From positions 1 through 64,000 of the forward strand of contig CAXKVF010000095.1 of assembly GCA_964057225.1 (NCBI GenBank): a stretch of DNA of 64,000 nt. Direction: 5' to 3'. Below the pieces are notes generated by a model. That model was not told the origin of the DNA and made no database searches. It saw only the letters and a list, made by a program, of their open reading frames with translations. The position numbers and the translations under genes were made by a program. The DNA comes from Auanema rhodensis (Eukaryota > Nematoda > Chromadorea > Rhabditida > Rhabditidae). Positions 52,145 through 64,000 of the stretch are shown here, piece after piece (the stretch's first letter is position 1; the number at the start of each line of letters is the position of its first letter).

Positions 52145-53200
52145 AGCATAAATTAAAGTTCACGTAAATTTCAAAGTCATGGTTACCATGAAGCAATATC
52201 AATAAAAATTTGTTTTTAGACTAATATGGACATGGGGAATCTAATTTTGAAAACCGCATCTCTTTATCTTTCACGTGAAGCGAGTTACATACCAAGTGCA
52301 CATCACGTGTACATTTAATTAGCATAAATTAAAGTTCACGTAAATTTCAAAGTCATGGTTACCATGAACCAATATCAATAAAAATTTGTTTTTAGACTAA
52401 TATGGACATGGGGAATCTAATTTTGAAAACCGCATCTCTTTATCTTTCACGTGAAGCGAGTTACATACCAAGTGCACATCACGTGTACATTTAATTAGCA
52501 TAAATTAAAGTTCACGTAAATTTCAAAGTCATGGTTACCATGAACCAATATCAATAAAAATTTGTTTTTAGACTAATATGGACATGGGGAATCTAATTTT
52601 GAAAACCGCATCTCTTTATCTTTCACGTGAAGCGAGTTACATACCAAGTGCACATCACGTGTACATTTAATTAGCATAAATTAAAGTTCACGTAAATTTC
52701 AAAGTCATGGTTACCATGAAGCAATATCAATAAAAATTTGTTTTTAGACTAATATGGACATGGGGAATCTAATTTTGAAAACCGCATCTCTTTATCTTTC
52801 ACGTGAAGCGAGTTACATACCAAGTGCACATCACGTGTACATTTAATTAGCATAAATTAAAGTTCACGTAAATTTCAAAGTCATGGTTACCATGAAGCAA
52901 TATCAATAAAAATTTGTTTTTAGACTAATATGGACATGGGGAATCTAATTTTGAAAACCGCATCTCTTTATCTTTCACGTGAAGCGAGTTACATACCAAG
53001 TGCACATCACGTGTACATTTAATTAGCATAAATTAAAGTTCACGTAAATTTCAAAGTCATGGTTACCATGAAGCAATATCAATAAAAATTTGTTTTTAGA
53101 CTAATATGGACATGGGGAATCTAATTTCGAAAACCGCATCTCTTTATCTTTCACGTGAAGCGAGTTACATACCATGTGCACATCACGTGTACATTTAATT
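52145..53200. repeat. G/A-type monomers after the 6-mer
   Basis: Starts at 52145 (G), 52321 (A), 52497 (A), 52673 (G), 52849 (G) and 53025 (G with atttCgaaa and ccaTgtg, as in the 19-mer). Nothing but satellite. Confidence 0.75.
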
Positions 53201-54256
53201 AGCATAAATTAAAGTTCACGTAAATTTCAAAGTCATGGTTACCATGAACCAATATCAATAAAAATTTGTTTTTAGACTAATATGGACATGGGGAATCTAA
53301 TTTTGAAAACCGCATCTCTTTATCTTTCACGTGAAGCAAGTTACATACCAAGTGCACATCACGTGTACATTTAATTAGCATAAATTAAAGTTCACGTAAA
53401 TTTCAAAGTCATGGTTACCATGCACCAATATCAATAAAAATTTGTTTTTAGACTAATATGGACATGGGAAATCTAATTTTGAAAACCGCATCTCTTTATC
53501 TTTCACGTGAAGCGAGTTACATACCAAGTGCACATCACGTGTACATTTAATTAGCATAAATTAAAGTTCACGTAAATTTCAAAGTCATGGTTACCATGCA
53601 CCAATATCAATAAAAATTTGTTTTTAGACTAATATGGACATGGGGAATCTAATTTTGAAAACCGCATCTCTTTATCTTTCACGTGAAGCGAGTTACATAC
53701 CATGTGCACATCACGTGTACATTTAATTAGCATAAATTAAAGTTCACGTAAATTTCAAAGTCATGGTTACCATGAACCAATATCAATAAAAATTTGTTTT
53801 TAGACTAATATGGACATGGGGAATCTAATTTTGAAAACCGCATCTCTTTATCTTTCACGTGAAGCAAGTTACATACCAAGTGCACATCACGTGTACATTT
53901 AATTAGCATAAATTAAAGTTCACGTAAATTTCAAAGTCATGGTTACCATGCACCAATATCAATAAAAATTTGTTTTTAGACTAATATGGACATGGGAAAT
54001 CTAATTTTGAAAACCGCATCTCTTTATCTTTCACGTGAAGCGAGTTACATACCAAGTGCACATCACGTGTTCATTTAATTAGCATAAATTAAAGTTCACG
54101 TAAATTTCAAAGTCATGGTTACCATGCACCAATATCAATAAAAATTTGTTTTTAGACTAATATGGACATGGGGAATCTAATTTTGAAAACCGCATCTCTT
54201 TATCTTTCACGTGAAGCGAGTTACATACCAAGTGCACATCACGTGTACATTTAATT
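53201..54256. repeat. 3-mer higher-order repeat, 528 bp, 2 copies
   Basis: The unit is A with gcAag (53338, 53866), C with g93>a (53469, 53997), then C. Monomers 53025 and 53553 share ccaTgtg (53175, 53703), so the matched stretch begins slightly earlier. The second copy carries gtTcat near 54071, elsewhere seen only at 25334 and 28967. The same trio occurs once at 60065-60592. Confidence 0.85.
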
Positions 54257-57200
54257 AGCATAAATTAAAGTTCACGTAAATTTCAAAGTCATGGTTACCA
54301 TGAAGCAATATCAATAAAAATTTGTTTTTAGACTAATATGGACATGGGGAATCTAATTTTGAAAACCGCATCTCTTTATCTTTCACGTGAAGCGAGTTAC
54401 ATACCAAGTGCACATCACGTGTACATTTAATTAGCATAAATTAAAGTTCACGTAAATTTCAAAGTCATGGTTACCATGAACCAATATCAATAAAAATTTG
54501 TTTTTAGACTAATATGGACATGGGGAATCTAATTTTGAAAACCGCATCTCTTTATCTTTCACGTGAAGCGAGTTACATACCAAGTGCACATCACGTGTAC
54601 ATTTAATTAGCATAAATTAAAGTTCACGTAAAATTCAAAGTCATGGTCACCATGCACCAATATCAATAAAAATTTGTTTTTAGACTGATATGGACATGGG
54701 GAATCTAATTTTGAAAACCGCATCTCTTTATCTTTCACGTGAAGCGAGTTACATACCAAGTGCACATCACGTGTACATTTAATTAGCATAAATTAAAGTT
54801 CACGTAAATTTCAAAGTCATGGTTACCATGAACCAATATCAATAAAAATTTGTTTTTAGACTAATATGGACATGGGGAATCTAATTTTGGAAACCGCATC
54901 TCTTTATCTTTCACGTGAAGCGAGTTACATACCAAGTGCACATCACGTGTACATTTAATTAGCATAAATTAAAGTTCACGTAAATTTCAAAGTCATGGTT
55001 ACCATGAAGCAATATCAATAAAAATTTGTTTTTAGACTAATATGGACATGGGAAATCTAATTTTGAAAACCGCATCTCTTTATCTTTCACGTGAAGCGAG
55101 TTACATACCAAGTGCACATCACGTGTACATTTAATTAGCATAAATTAAAGTTCACGTAAATTTCAAAGTCATGGTTACCATGAACCAATATCAATAAAAA
55201 TTTGTTTTTAGACTAATATGGACATGGGGAATCTAATTTTGAAAACCGCATCTCTTTATCTTTCACGTGAAGCGAGTTACATACCAAGTGCACATCACGT
55301 GTACATTTAATTAGCATAAATTAAAGTTCACGTAAATTTCAAAGTCATGGTTACCATGAAGCAATATCAATAAAAATTTGTTTTTAGACTAATATGGACA
55401 TGGGGAATCTAATTTTGAAAACCGCATCTCTTTATCTTTCACGTGAAGCGAGTTACATACCAAGTGCACATCACGTGTACATTTAATTAGCATAAATTAA
55501 AGTTCACGTAAATTTCAAAGTCATGGTTACCATGAACCAATATCAATAACAATTTGTTTTTAGACTAATATGGACATGGGGAATCTAATTTTGAAAACCG
55601 CATCTCTTCATCTTTCACGTGAAGCGAGTTACATACCAAGTGCACATCACGTGTACATTTAATTAGCATAAATTAAAGTTCACGTAAATTTCAAAGTCAA
55701 GGTTACCATGAACCAATATCAATAAAAATTTGTTTTTAGACTAATATGGACATGGGGAATCTAATTTCGAAAACCGCATCTCTTTATCTTTCACGTGAAG
55801 CGAGTTACATACCATGTGCACATCACGTGTACATTTAATTAGCATAAATTAAAGTTCACGTAAATTTCAAAGTCATGGTTACCATGAAGCAATATCAATA
55901 AAAATTTGTTTTTAGACTAATATGGACATGGGGAATCTAATTTTGAAAACCGCATCTCTTTATCTTTCACGTGAAGCGAGTTACATACCAAGTGCACATC
56001 ACGTGTACATTTAATTAGCATAAATTAAAGTTCACGTAAATTTCAAAGTCATGGTTACCATGAAGCAATATCAATAAAAATTCGTTTTTAGACTAATATG
56101 GACATGGGGAATCTAATTTCGAAAACCGCATCTCTTTATCTTTCACGTGAAGCGAGTTACATACCATGTGCACATCACGTGTACATTTAATTAGCATAAA
56201 TTGAAGTTCACGTAAATTTCAAAGTCATGGTTACCATGAACCAATATCAATAAAAATTTGTTTTTAGACTAATATGGACATGGGGAATCTAATTTTGAAA
56301 ACCGCATCTCTTTATCTTTCACGTGAAGCAAGTTACATACCAAGTGCACATCACGTGTACATTTAATTAGCATAAATTAAAGTTCACGTAAATTTCAAAG
56401 TCATGGTTACCATGCACCAATATCAATAAAAATTTGTTTTTAGACTAATATGGACATGGGGAATCTAATTTTGAAAACCGCATCTCTTTATCTTTCACGT
56501 GAAGCGAGTTACATACCAAGTGCACATCACGTGTACATTTAATTAGCATAAATTAAAGTTCACGTAAATTTCAAAGTCATGGTTACCATGCACCAATATC
56601 AAAAAAAATTCGTTTTTAGACTAATATGGACATGGGGAATCTAATTTTGAAAACCGCATCTCTTTATCTTTCACGTGAAGCGAGTTACATACCAAGTGCA
56701 CATCACGTGTACATTTAATTAGCATAAATTAAAGTTCACGTAAATTTCAAAGTCATGGTTACCATGAAGCAATATCAATAAAAATTTGTTTTTAGACTAA
56801 TATGGACATGGGGAATCTAATTTTGAAAACCGCATCTCTTTATCTTTCACGTGAAGCGAGTTACATACCAAGTGCACATCACGTGTACATTTAATTAGCA
56901 TAAATTAAAGTTCACGTAAATTTCAAAGTCATGGTTACCATGAACCAATATCAATAAAAATTTGTTTTTAGACTAATATGGACATGGGGAATCTAATTTT
57001 GAAAACCGCATCTCTTTATCTTTCACGTGAAGCGAGTTACATACCAAGTGCACATCACGTGTACATTTAATTAGCATAAATTAAAGTTCACGTAAATTTC
57101 AAAGTCATGGTTACCATGAAGCAATATCAATAAAAATTTGTTTTTAGACTAATATGGACATGGGGAATCTAATTTTGAAAACCGCATCTCTTTATCTTTC

Positions 57201-57600
57201 ACGTGAAGCGAGTTACATACCAAGTGCACATCACGTGTACATTTAATTAGCATAAATTAAAGTTCACGTAAATTTCAAAGTCATGGTTACCATGAACCAA
57301 TATCAATAAAAATTTGTTTTTAGACTAATATGGACATGGGGAATCTAATTTTGAAAACCGCATCTCTTTATCTTTCACGTGAAGCGAGTTACATACCAAG
57401 TGCACATCACGTGTACATTTAATTAGCATAAATTAAAGTTCACGTAAATTTCAAAGTCATGGTTACCATGCACCAATATCAATAAAAATTTGTTTTTAGA
57501 CTAATATGGACATGGGGAATCTAATTTTGAAAACCGCATCTCTTTATCTTTCACGTGAAGCGAGTTACATACCAAGTGCACATCACGTGTACATTTAATT
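54257..57600. repeat. Heterogeneous monomers, no simple HOR
   Basis: A mix of A, C and G types. The monomer at 54609 has three uncommon changes (25 t>a, t40>c, a79>g). The run 55665-56720 (two atttCgaaa/ccaTgtg monomers, then gcAag, then C, C) echoes the second half of the 19-mer unit. Private marks: aataaCaat in 55489, attGaag near 56206, and a long a run with attCg in 56545. No gene. Confidence 0.7.
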
Positions 57601-58656
57601 AGCATAAATTAAAGTTCACGTAAATTTCAAAGTCATGGTTACCATGAAGCAATATCAATAAAAATTTGTTTTTAGACTAATATGGACATGGGGAATCTAA
57701 TTTTGAAAACCGCATCTCTTTATCTTTCACGTGAAGCGAGTTACATACCAAGTGCACATCACGTGTACATTTAATTAGCATAAATTAAAGTTCACGTAAA
57801 TTTCAAAGTCATGGTTACCATGAAGCAATATCAATAAAAATTTGTTTTTAGACTAATATGGACATGGGGAATCTAATTTTGAAAACCGCATCTCTTTATC
57901 TTTCACGTGAAGCGAGTTACATACCAAGTGCACATCACGTGTACATTTAATTAGCATAAATTAAAGTTCACGTAAATTTCAAAGTCATGGTTACCATGAA
58001 GCAATATCAATAAAAATTTGTTTTTAGACTAATATGGACATGGGGATTCTAATTTTGAAAACCGCATCTCTTTATCTTTCACGTGAAGCGAGTTACATAC
58101 CAAGTGCACATCACGTGTACATTTAATTAGCATAAATTAAAGTTCACGTAAATTTCAAAGTCATGGTTACCATGAAGCAATATCAATAAAAATTTGTTTT
58201 TAGACTAATATGGACATGGGGAATCTAATTTTGAAAACCGCATCTCTTTATCTTTCACGTGAAGCGAGTTACATACCAAGTGCACATCACGTGTACATTT
58301 AATTAGCATAAATTAAAGTTCACGTAAATTTCAAAGTCATGGTTACCATGAAGCAATATCAATAAAAATTTGTTTTTAGACTAATATGGACATGGGGAAT
58401 CTAATTTTGAAAACCGCATCTCTTTATCTTTCACGTGAAGCGAGTTACATACCAAGTGCACATCACGTGTACATTTAATTAGCATAAATTAAAGTTCACG
58501 TAAATTTCAAAGTCATGGTTACCATGAAGCAATATCAATAAAAATTTGTTTTTAGACTAATATGGACATGGGGATTCTAATTTTGAAAACCGCATCTCTT
58601 TATCTTTCACGTGAAGCGAGTTACATACCAAGTGCACATCACGTGTACATTTAATT
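57601..58656. repeat. 3-mer higher-order repeat, 528 bp, 2 copies
   Basis: All G type; every third monomer has a95>t (ggggaTtct at 58047 and 58575). It sits in the longest pure G-type run seen, from 57601 to 59184. Confidence 0.82.
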
Positions 58657-61600
58657 AGCATAAATTAAAGTTCACGTAAATTTCAAAGTCATGGTTACCA
58701 TGAAGCAATATCAATAAAAATTTGTTTTTAGACTAATATGGACATGGGGAATCTAATTTTGAAAACCGCATCTCTTTATCTTTCACGTGAAGCGAGTTAC
58801 ATACCAAGTGCACATCACGTGTACATTTAATTAGCATAAATTAAAGTTCACGTAAATTTCAAAGTCATGGTTACCATGAAGCAATATCAATAAAAATTTG
58901 TTTTTAGACTAATATGGACATGGGGGATCTAATTTTGAAAACCGCATCTCTTTATCTTTCACGTGAAGCGAGTTACATACCAAGTGCACATCACGTGTAC
59001 ATTTAATTAGCATAAATTAAAGTTCACGTAAATTTCAAAGTCATGGTTACCATGAAGCAATATCAATAAAAATTTGTTTTTAGACTAATATGGACATGGG
59101 GAATCTAATTTTGAAAACCGCATCTCTTTATCTTTCACGTGAAGCGAGTTACATACCAAGTGCACATCACGTGTACATTTAATTAGCATAAATTAAAGTT
59201 CACGTAAATTTCAAAGTCATGGTTACCATGAACCAATATCAATAAAAATTTGTTTTTAGACTAATATGGACATGGGGAATCTAATTTTGAAAACCGCATC
59301 TCTTTATCTTTCACGTGAAGCGAGTTACATACCAAGTGCACATCACGTGTACATTTAATTAGCATAAATTAAAGTTCACGTAAATTTCAAAGTCATGGTT
59401 ACCATGCACCAATATCAATAAAAATTTGTTTTTAGACTAATATGGACATGGGGAATCTAATTTTGAAAACCGCATCTCTTTATCTTTCACGTGAAGCGAG
59501 TTACATACCAAGTGCACATCACGTGTACATTTAATTAGCATAAATTAAAGTTCACGTAAATTTCAAAGTCATGGTTACCATGAAGCAATATCAATAAAAA
59601 TTTGTTTTTAAACTAATATGGACATGGGGAATCTAATTTTGAAAACCGCATCTCTTTATCTTTCACGTGAAGCGAGTTACATACCAAGTGCACATCACGT
59701 GTACATTTAATTAGCATAAATTAAAGTTCACGTAAATTTCAAAGTCATGGTTACCATGAAGCAATATCAATAAAAATTTGTTTTTAGACTAATATGGACA
59801 TGGGGAATCTAATTTTGAAAACCGCATCTCTTTATCTTTCACGTGAAGCGAGTTACATACCAAGTGCACATCACGTGTACATTTAATTAGCATAAATTAA
59901 AGTTCACGTAAATTTCAAAGTCATGGTTACCATGAACCAATATCAATAAAAATTTGTTTTTAGACTAATATGGACATGGGGAATCTAATTTTGAAAACCG
60001 CATCTCTTTATCTTTCACGTGAAGCGAGTTACATACCAAGTGCACATCACGTGTACATTTAATTAGCATAAATTAAAGTTCACGTAAATTTCAAAGTCAT
60101 GGTTACCATGAACCAATATCAATAAAAATTTGTTTTTAGACTAATATGGACATGGGGAATCTAATTTTGAAAACCGCATCTCTTTATCTTTCACGTGAAG
60201 CAAGTTACATACCAAGTGCACATCACGTGTACATTTAATTAGCATAAATTAAAGTTCACGTAAATTTCAAAGTCATGGTTACCATGCACCAATATCAATA
60301 AAAATTTGTTTTTAGACTAATATGGACATGGGAAATCTAATTTTGAAAACCGCATCTCTTTATCTTTCACGTGAAGCGAGTTACATACCAAGTGCACATC
60401 ACGTGTACATTTAATTAGCATAAATTAAAGTTCACGTAAATTTCAAAGTCATGGTTACCATGCACCAATATCAATAAAAATTTGTTTTTAGACTAATATG
60501 GACATGGGGAATCTAATTTTGAAAACCGCATCTCTTTATCTTTCACGTGAAGCGAGTTACATACCAAGTGCACATCACGTGTACATTTAATTAGCATAAA
60601 TTAAAGTTCACGTATATTTCAAAGTCATGGTTACCATGAACCAATATCAATAAAAATTTGTTTTTAGACTAATATGGACATGGGGAATCTAATTTTGAAA
60701 ACCGCATCTCTTTATCTTTCACGTGAAGCGAGTTACATACCAAGTGCACATCACGTGTACATTTAATTAGCATAAATTAAAGTTCACGTAAATTTCAAAG
60801 TCATGGTTACCATGAACCAATATCAATAAAAATTTGTTTTTAGACTAATATGGACATGGGGAATCTAATTTTGAAAACCGCATCTCTTCATCTTTCACGT
60901 GAAGCGAGTTACATACCAAGTGCACATCACGTGTACATTTAATTAGCATAAATTAAAGTTCACGTAAATTTCAAAGTCATGGTTACCATGAAGCAATATC
61001 AATAAAAATTTGTTTTTAGACTAATATGGACATGGGGAATCTAATTTTGAAAACCGCATCTCTTTATCTTTCACGTGAAGCGAGTTACATACCAAGTGCA
61101 CATCACGTGTACATTTAATTAGCATAAATTAAAGTTCACGTAAATTTCAAAGTCATGGTTACCATGAAGCAATATCAATAAAAATTTGTTTTTAAACTAA
61201 TATGGACATGGGGAATCTAATTTTGAAAACCGCATCTCTTTATCTTTCACGTGAAGCGAGTTACATACCAAGTGCACATCACGTGTACATTTAATTAGCA
61301 TAAATTAAAGTTCACGTAAATTTCAAAGTCATGGTTACCATGAAGCAATATCAATAAAAATTTGTTTTTAGACTAATATGGACATGGGGAATCTAATTTT
61401 GAAAACCGCATCTCTTTATCTTTCACGTGAAGCGAGTTACATACCAAGTGCACATCACGTGTACATTTAATTAGCATAAATTAAAGTTCACGTAAAATTC
61501 AAAGTCATGGTTACCATGCACCAATATCAATAAAAATTTGTTTTTAGACTAATATGGACATGGGGAATCTAATTTTGAAAACCGCATCTCTTTATCTTTC

Positions 61601-62443
61601 ACGTGAAGCGAGTTACATACCAAGTGCACATCACGTGTACATTTAATTAGCATAAATTAAAGTTCACGTAAATTTCAAAGTCATGGTTACCATGAACCAA
61701 TATCAATAAAAATTTGTTTTTAGACTAATATGGACATGGGGAATATAATTTTGGAAACCGCATCTCTTTATCTTTCACGTGAAGCGAGTTACATACCAAG
61801 TGCACATCACGTGTACATTTAATTAGCATAAATTAAAGTTCACGTAAATTTCAAAGTCATGGTTACCATGAAGCAATATCAATAAAAATTTGTTTTTAGA
61901 CTAATATGGACATGGGGAATCTAATTTTGAAAACCGCATCTCTTTATCTTTCACGTGAAGCGAGTTACATACCAAGTGCACATCACGTGTACATTTAATT
62001 AGCATAAATTAAAGTTCACGTATATTTCAAAGTCATGGTTACCATGAACCAATATCAATAAAAATTTGTTTTTAGACTAATATGGACATGGGGAATCTAA
62101 TTTTGAAAACCGCATCTCTTTATCTTTCACGTGAAGCGAGTTACATACCAAGTGCTTATCACGTGTACATTTAATTAGCATAAATTAAAGTTCACGTAAA
62201 TTTCAAAGTCATGGTTACCATGCACCAATATCAATAAAAATTTGTTTTTAGACTAATATGGACATGGGGAATCTAATTTTGAAAACCGCATCTCTTTATC
62301 TTTCACGTGGAGCGAGTTACATACCAAGTGCACATCACGTGTACATTTAATTAGCATAAATTAAAGTTCACGTAAATTTCAAAGTCATGGTTACCATGCA
62401 CCAATATCAATAAAAATTTGTTTTTAGACTAATATGGACATGG
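58657..62443. repeat. Heterogeneous monomers with weak long-range echoes
   Basis: The tttaAac mark recurs at a shift of 9 monomers (monomers 59537 and 61121), and gtaTatttc at a shift of 8 (60593 and 62001). The trio 61473-62000 (25 t>a C type, A with ttGgaaac, G) resembles 54609-55136, 39 monomers away. Unique changes: gaatAtaat near 61745, gcTTatc near 62156, and gtgGagcg near 62310. No gene or insertion. Confidence 0.68.
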
Positions 62444-64000
62444 GGAATCTAATTTTGAAAACCGCATCTCTTTATCTTTCACGTGAAGCGAGTTACATAC
62501 CAAGTGCACATCACGTGTACATTTAATTAGCATAAATTAAAGTTCACGTAAATTTCAAAGTCAAGGTTACCATGAAGCAATATCAATAAAAATTTGTTTT
62601 TAGACTAATATGGACATGGGGAATCTAATTTTGAAAACCGCATCTCTTTATCTTTCACGTGAAGCGAGTTACATACCAAGTGCACATCACGTGTACATTT
62701 AATTAGCATAAATTAAAGTTCACGTAAATTTCAAAGTCATGGTTACCATGCACCAATATCAATAAAAATTTGTTTTTAGACTAATATGAACATGGGGGAT
62801 CTAATTTTGAAAACCGCATCTCTTTATCTTTCACGTGAAGCGAGTTACATACCAAGTGCACATCACGTGTACATTTAATTAGCATAAATTAAAGTTCACG
62901 TAAATTTCAAAGTCATGGTTACCATGAACCAATATCAATAAAAATTTGTTTTTAGACTAATATGGACATGGGGAATCTAATTTTGAAAACCGCATCTCTT
63001 TATCTTTCACGTGAAGCGAGTTACATACCAAGTGCACATCACGTGTACATTTAATTAGCATAAATTAAAGTTCACGTAAATTTCAAAGTCATGGTTACCA
63101 TGCACCAATATCAATAAAAATTTGTTTTTAGACTAATATGGACATGGGGAATCTAATTTTGAAAACCGCATCTCTTTATCTTTCACGTGAAGCAAGTTAC
63201 ATACCAAGTGCACATCACGTGTACATTTAATTAGCATAAATTAAAGTTCACGTAAATTTCAAAGTCATGGTTACCATGCACCAATATCAATAAAAATTTG
63301 TTTTTAGACTAATATGGACATGGGAAATCTAATTTTGAAAACCGCATCTCTTTATCTTTCACGTGAAGCGAGTTACATACCAAGTGCACATCACGTGTAC
63401 ATTTAATTAGCATAAATTAAAGTTCACGTAAATTTCAAAGTCAAGGTTACCATGAAGCAATATCAATAAAAATTTGTTTTTAGACTAATATGGACATGGG
63501 GAATCTAATTTTGAAAACCGCATCTCTTTATCTTTCACGTGAAGCGAGTTACATACCAAGTGCACATCACGTGTACATTTAATTAGCATAAATTAAAGTT
63601 CACGTAAATTTCAAAGTCATGGTTACCATGCACCAATATCAATAAAAATTTGTTTTTAGACTAATATGAACATGGGGGATCTAATTTTGAAAACCGCATC
63701 TCTTTATCTTTCACGTGAAGCGAGTTACATACCAAGTGCACATCACGTGTACATTTAATTAGCATAAATTAAAGTTCACGTAAATTTCAAAGTCATGGTT
63801 ACCATGAACCAATATCAATAAAAATTTGTTTTTAGACTAATATGGACATGGGGAATCTAATTTTGAAAACCGCATCTCTTTATCTTTCACGTGAAGCGAG
63901 TTACATACCAAGTGCACATCACGTGTACATTTAATTAGCATAAATTAAAGTTCACGTAAATTTCAAAGTCATGGTTACCATGCACCAATATCAATAAAAA
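62444..64000. repeat. 5-mer higher-order repeat, 880 bp, running off the right edge
   Basis: Bases 62444-63120 match 63324-64000 at a shift of 880 bp. Shared marks are tcaAggtt (62564/63444) and atgAacatgggGgat (near 62789/63669). The left limit is g93>a at 63323 versus 62443. The right limit lies beyond the window. Confidence 0.88.
63937..64000 (+). repeat. Partial monomer cut by the window edge
   Basis: The first 64 bases of a C-type monomer; the cut is the window end, not a biological truncation. Confidence 0.95.

Larger units (their letters stand above)
1..64000. repeat. 176-bp tandem satellite array, probably centromeric
   Basis: The entire window is head-to-tail copies of one 176-bp unit in a single orientation: 364 complete monomers and a 64-bp partial. 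Monomer starts fall at 1, 177, 353, 529, then 704 + 176n up to 25520, 25633 + 176n up to 29153, 29266 + 176n up to 42994, and 43169 + 176n up to 63937, so only four length changes occur in 64 kb. The consensus has 56 G/C in 176 (about 32%) and 5 CpG sites. Neighbouring copies usually differ at 0-4 bases. A one-nucleosome unit, near-identity over tens of kilobases and absence of genes are typical of centromeric satellites in plants and animals; the centromere role is inferred. No other repeat class, transposon or unique sequence was seen, and the array edges lie outside the window. Confidence 0.97.

Noticed and set aside
54607-54789. 60-codon minus-strand open reading frame
   Set aside because: It spans one satellite monomer and exists only because a79>g removes a stop present in the other copies. 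Since 176 is not a multiple of 3, no frame stays open across monomers. There is no motif, no start context and no neighbours.
1-64000. CRISPR-like array of regularly spaced repeats
   Set aside because: There are no unique spacers; the full 176-bp unit is repeated.
1-64000. Tandem rRNA, 5S or tRNA genes
   Set aside because: The unit is 68% A+T with no 5S internal control region, tRNA cloverleaf or rRNA core sequence that I recognise.
1-64000. CENP-B box
   Set aside because: I find no sequence with the essential TTCG....A..CGGG pattern in the consensus monomer. The atttCgaaa variants create only TTCG.

Overview
The whole 64 kb window is one uninterrupted tandem array of an AT-rich satellite (about 68% A+T) with a 176-bp monomer. 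I find no gene, RNA gene, transposable element, inversion or unique sequence. Every monomer is in the same orientation. Phased so that a monomer begins with agcataaatt (an arbitrary phase, which puts a monomer start at base 1), there are 364 complete monomers plus a 64-bp partial one at the right edge. Of the 364, 360 are exactly 176 bp, two are 175 bp (529-703 and 42994-43168) and two are 113 bp, identical internal-deletion forms (25520-25632 and 29153-29265). The array continues beyond both edges.

A nucleosome-scale, strongly homogenised, gene-free satellite of this length is typical of plant centromeres. Compared with the Arabidopsis 178-bp centromere satellite (CEN178/pAL1, recalled from memory), I see short matches in the same order and phase: AGYATAA at the start, AGACT(C/A)ATATGGAC near position 75-88, and TCAYGTGTA near the end. 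I therefore infer a Brassicaceae centromere, with moderate confidence. The monomer size alone would also fit other eukaryotes.

Monomers differ mainly at positions 47-49 (accatgAACc 'A type', accatgCACc 'C type', accatgAAGc 'G type', accatgGAGc 'GG type') and at recurrent diagnostic sites: 25 t>a, 93-94, 101 t>a, 104 t>c, 121 t>c, 138 g>a, 140 g>a, 151 a>t and 162 c>t. These sites reveal many local higher-order repeats (HORs). From left to right they are: 5-mer (1.3-3.2 kb), 10-mer (4.3-8.0 kb), 4-mer (11.1-12.5 kb), two 3-mers (14.5-15.7 and 16.4-17.8 kb), an older 13-mer (18.2-23.0 kb), 8-mer (23.2-25.3 kb), a mosaic of shuffled blocks around the two truncated monomers (25-33.8 kb), a 19-mer (35.4-42.1 kb), 2-mer (41.9-42.6 kb), a second duplication also displaced by 19 monomers (43.6-49.2 kb), 4-mer (44.9-46.3 kb), 6-mer (49.0-52.1 kb), 3-mers (53.2-54.3 and 57.6-58.7 kb), and a 5-mer running off the right edge (62.4-64.0 kb).

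The left third is A and C types with 121 t>c clusters. G-type monomers are almost absent before 23.2 kb and common after it. The pattern fits repeated unequal exchange, segmental duplication and gene conversion in a young, actively homogenising array. Nothing here encodes a protein; any function would be as a chromatin (probably centromere) substrate.
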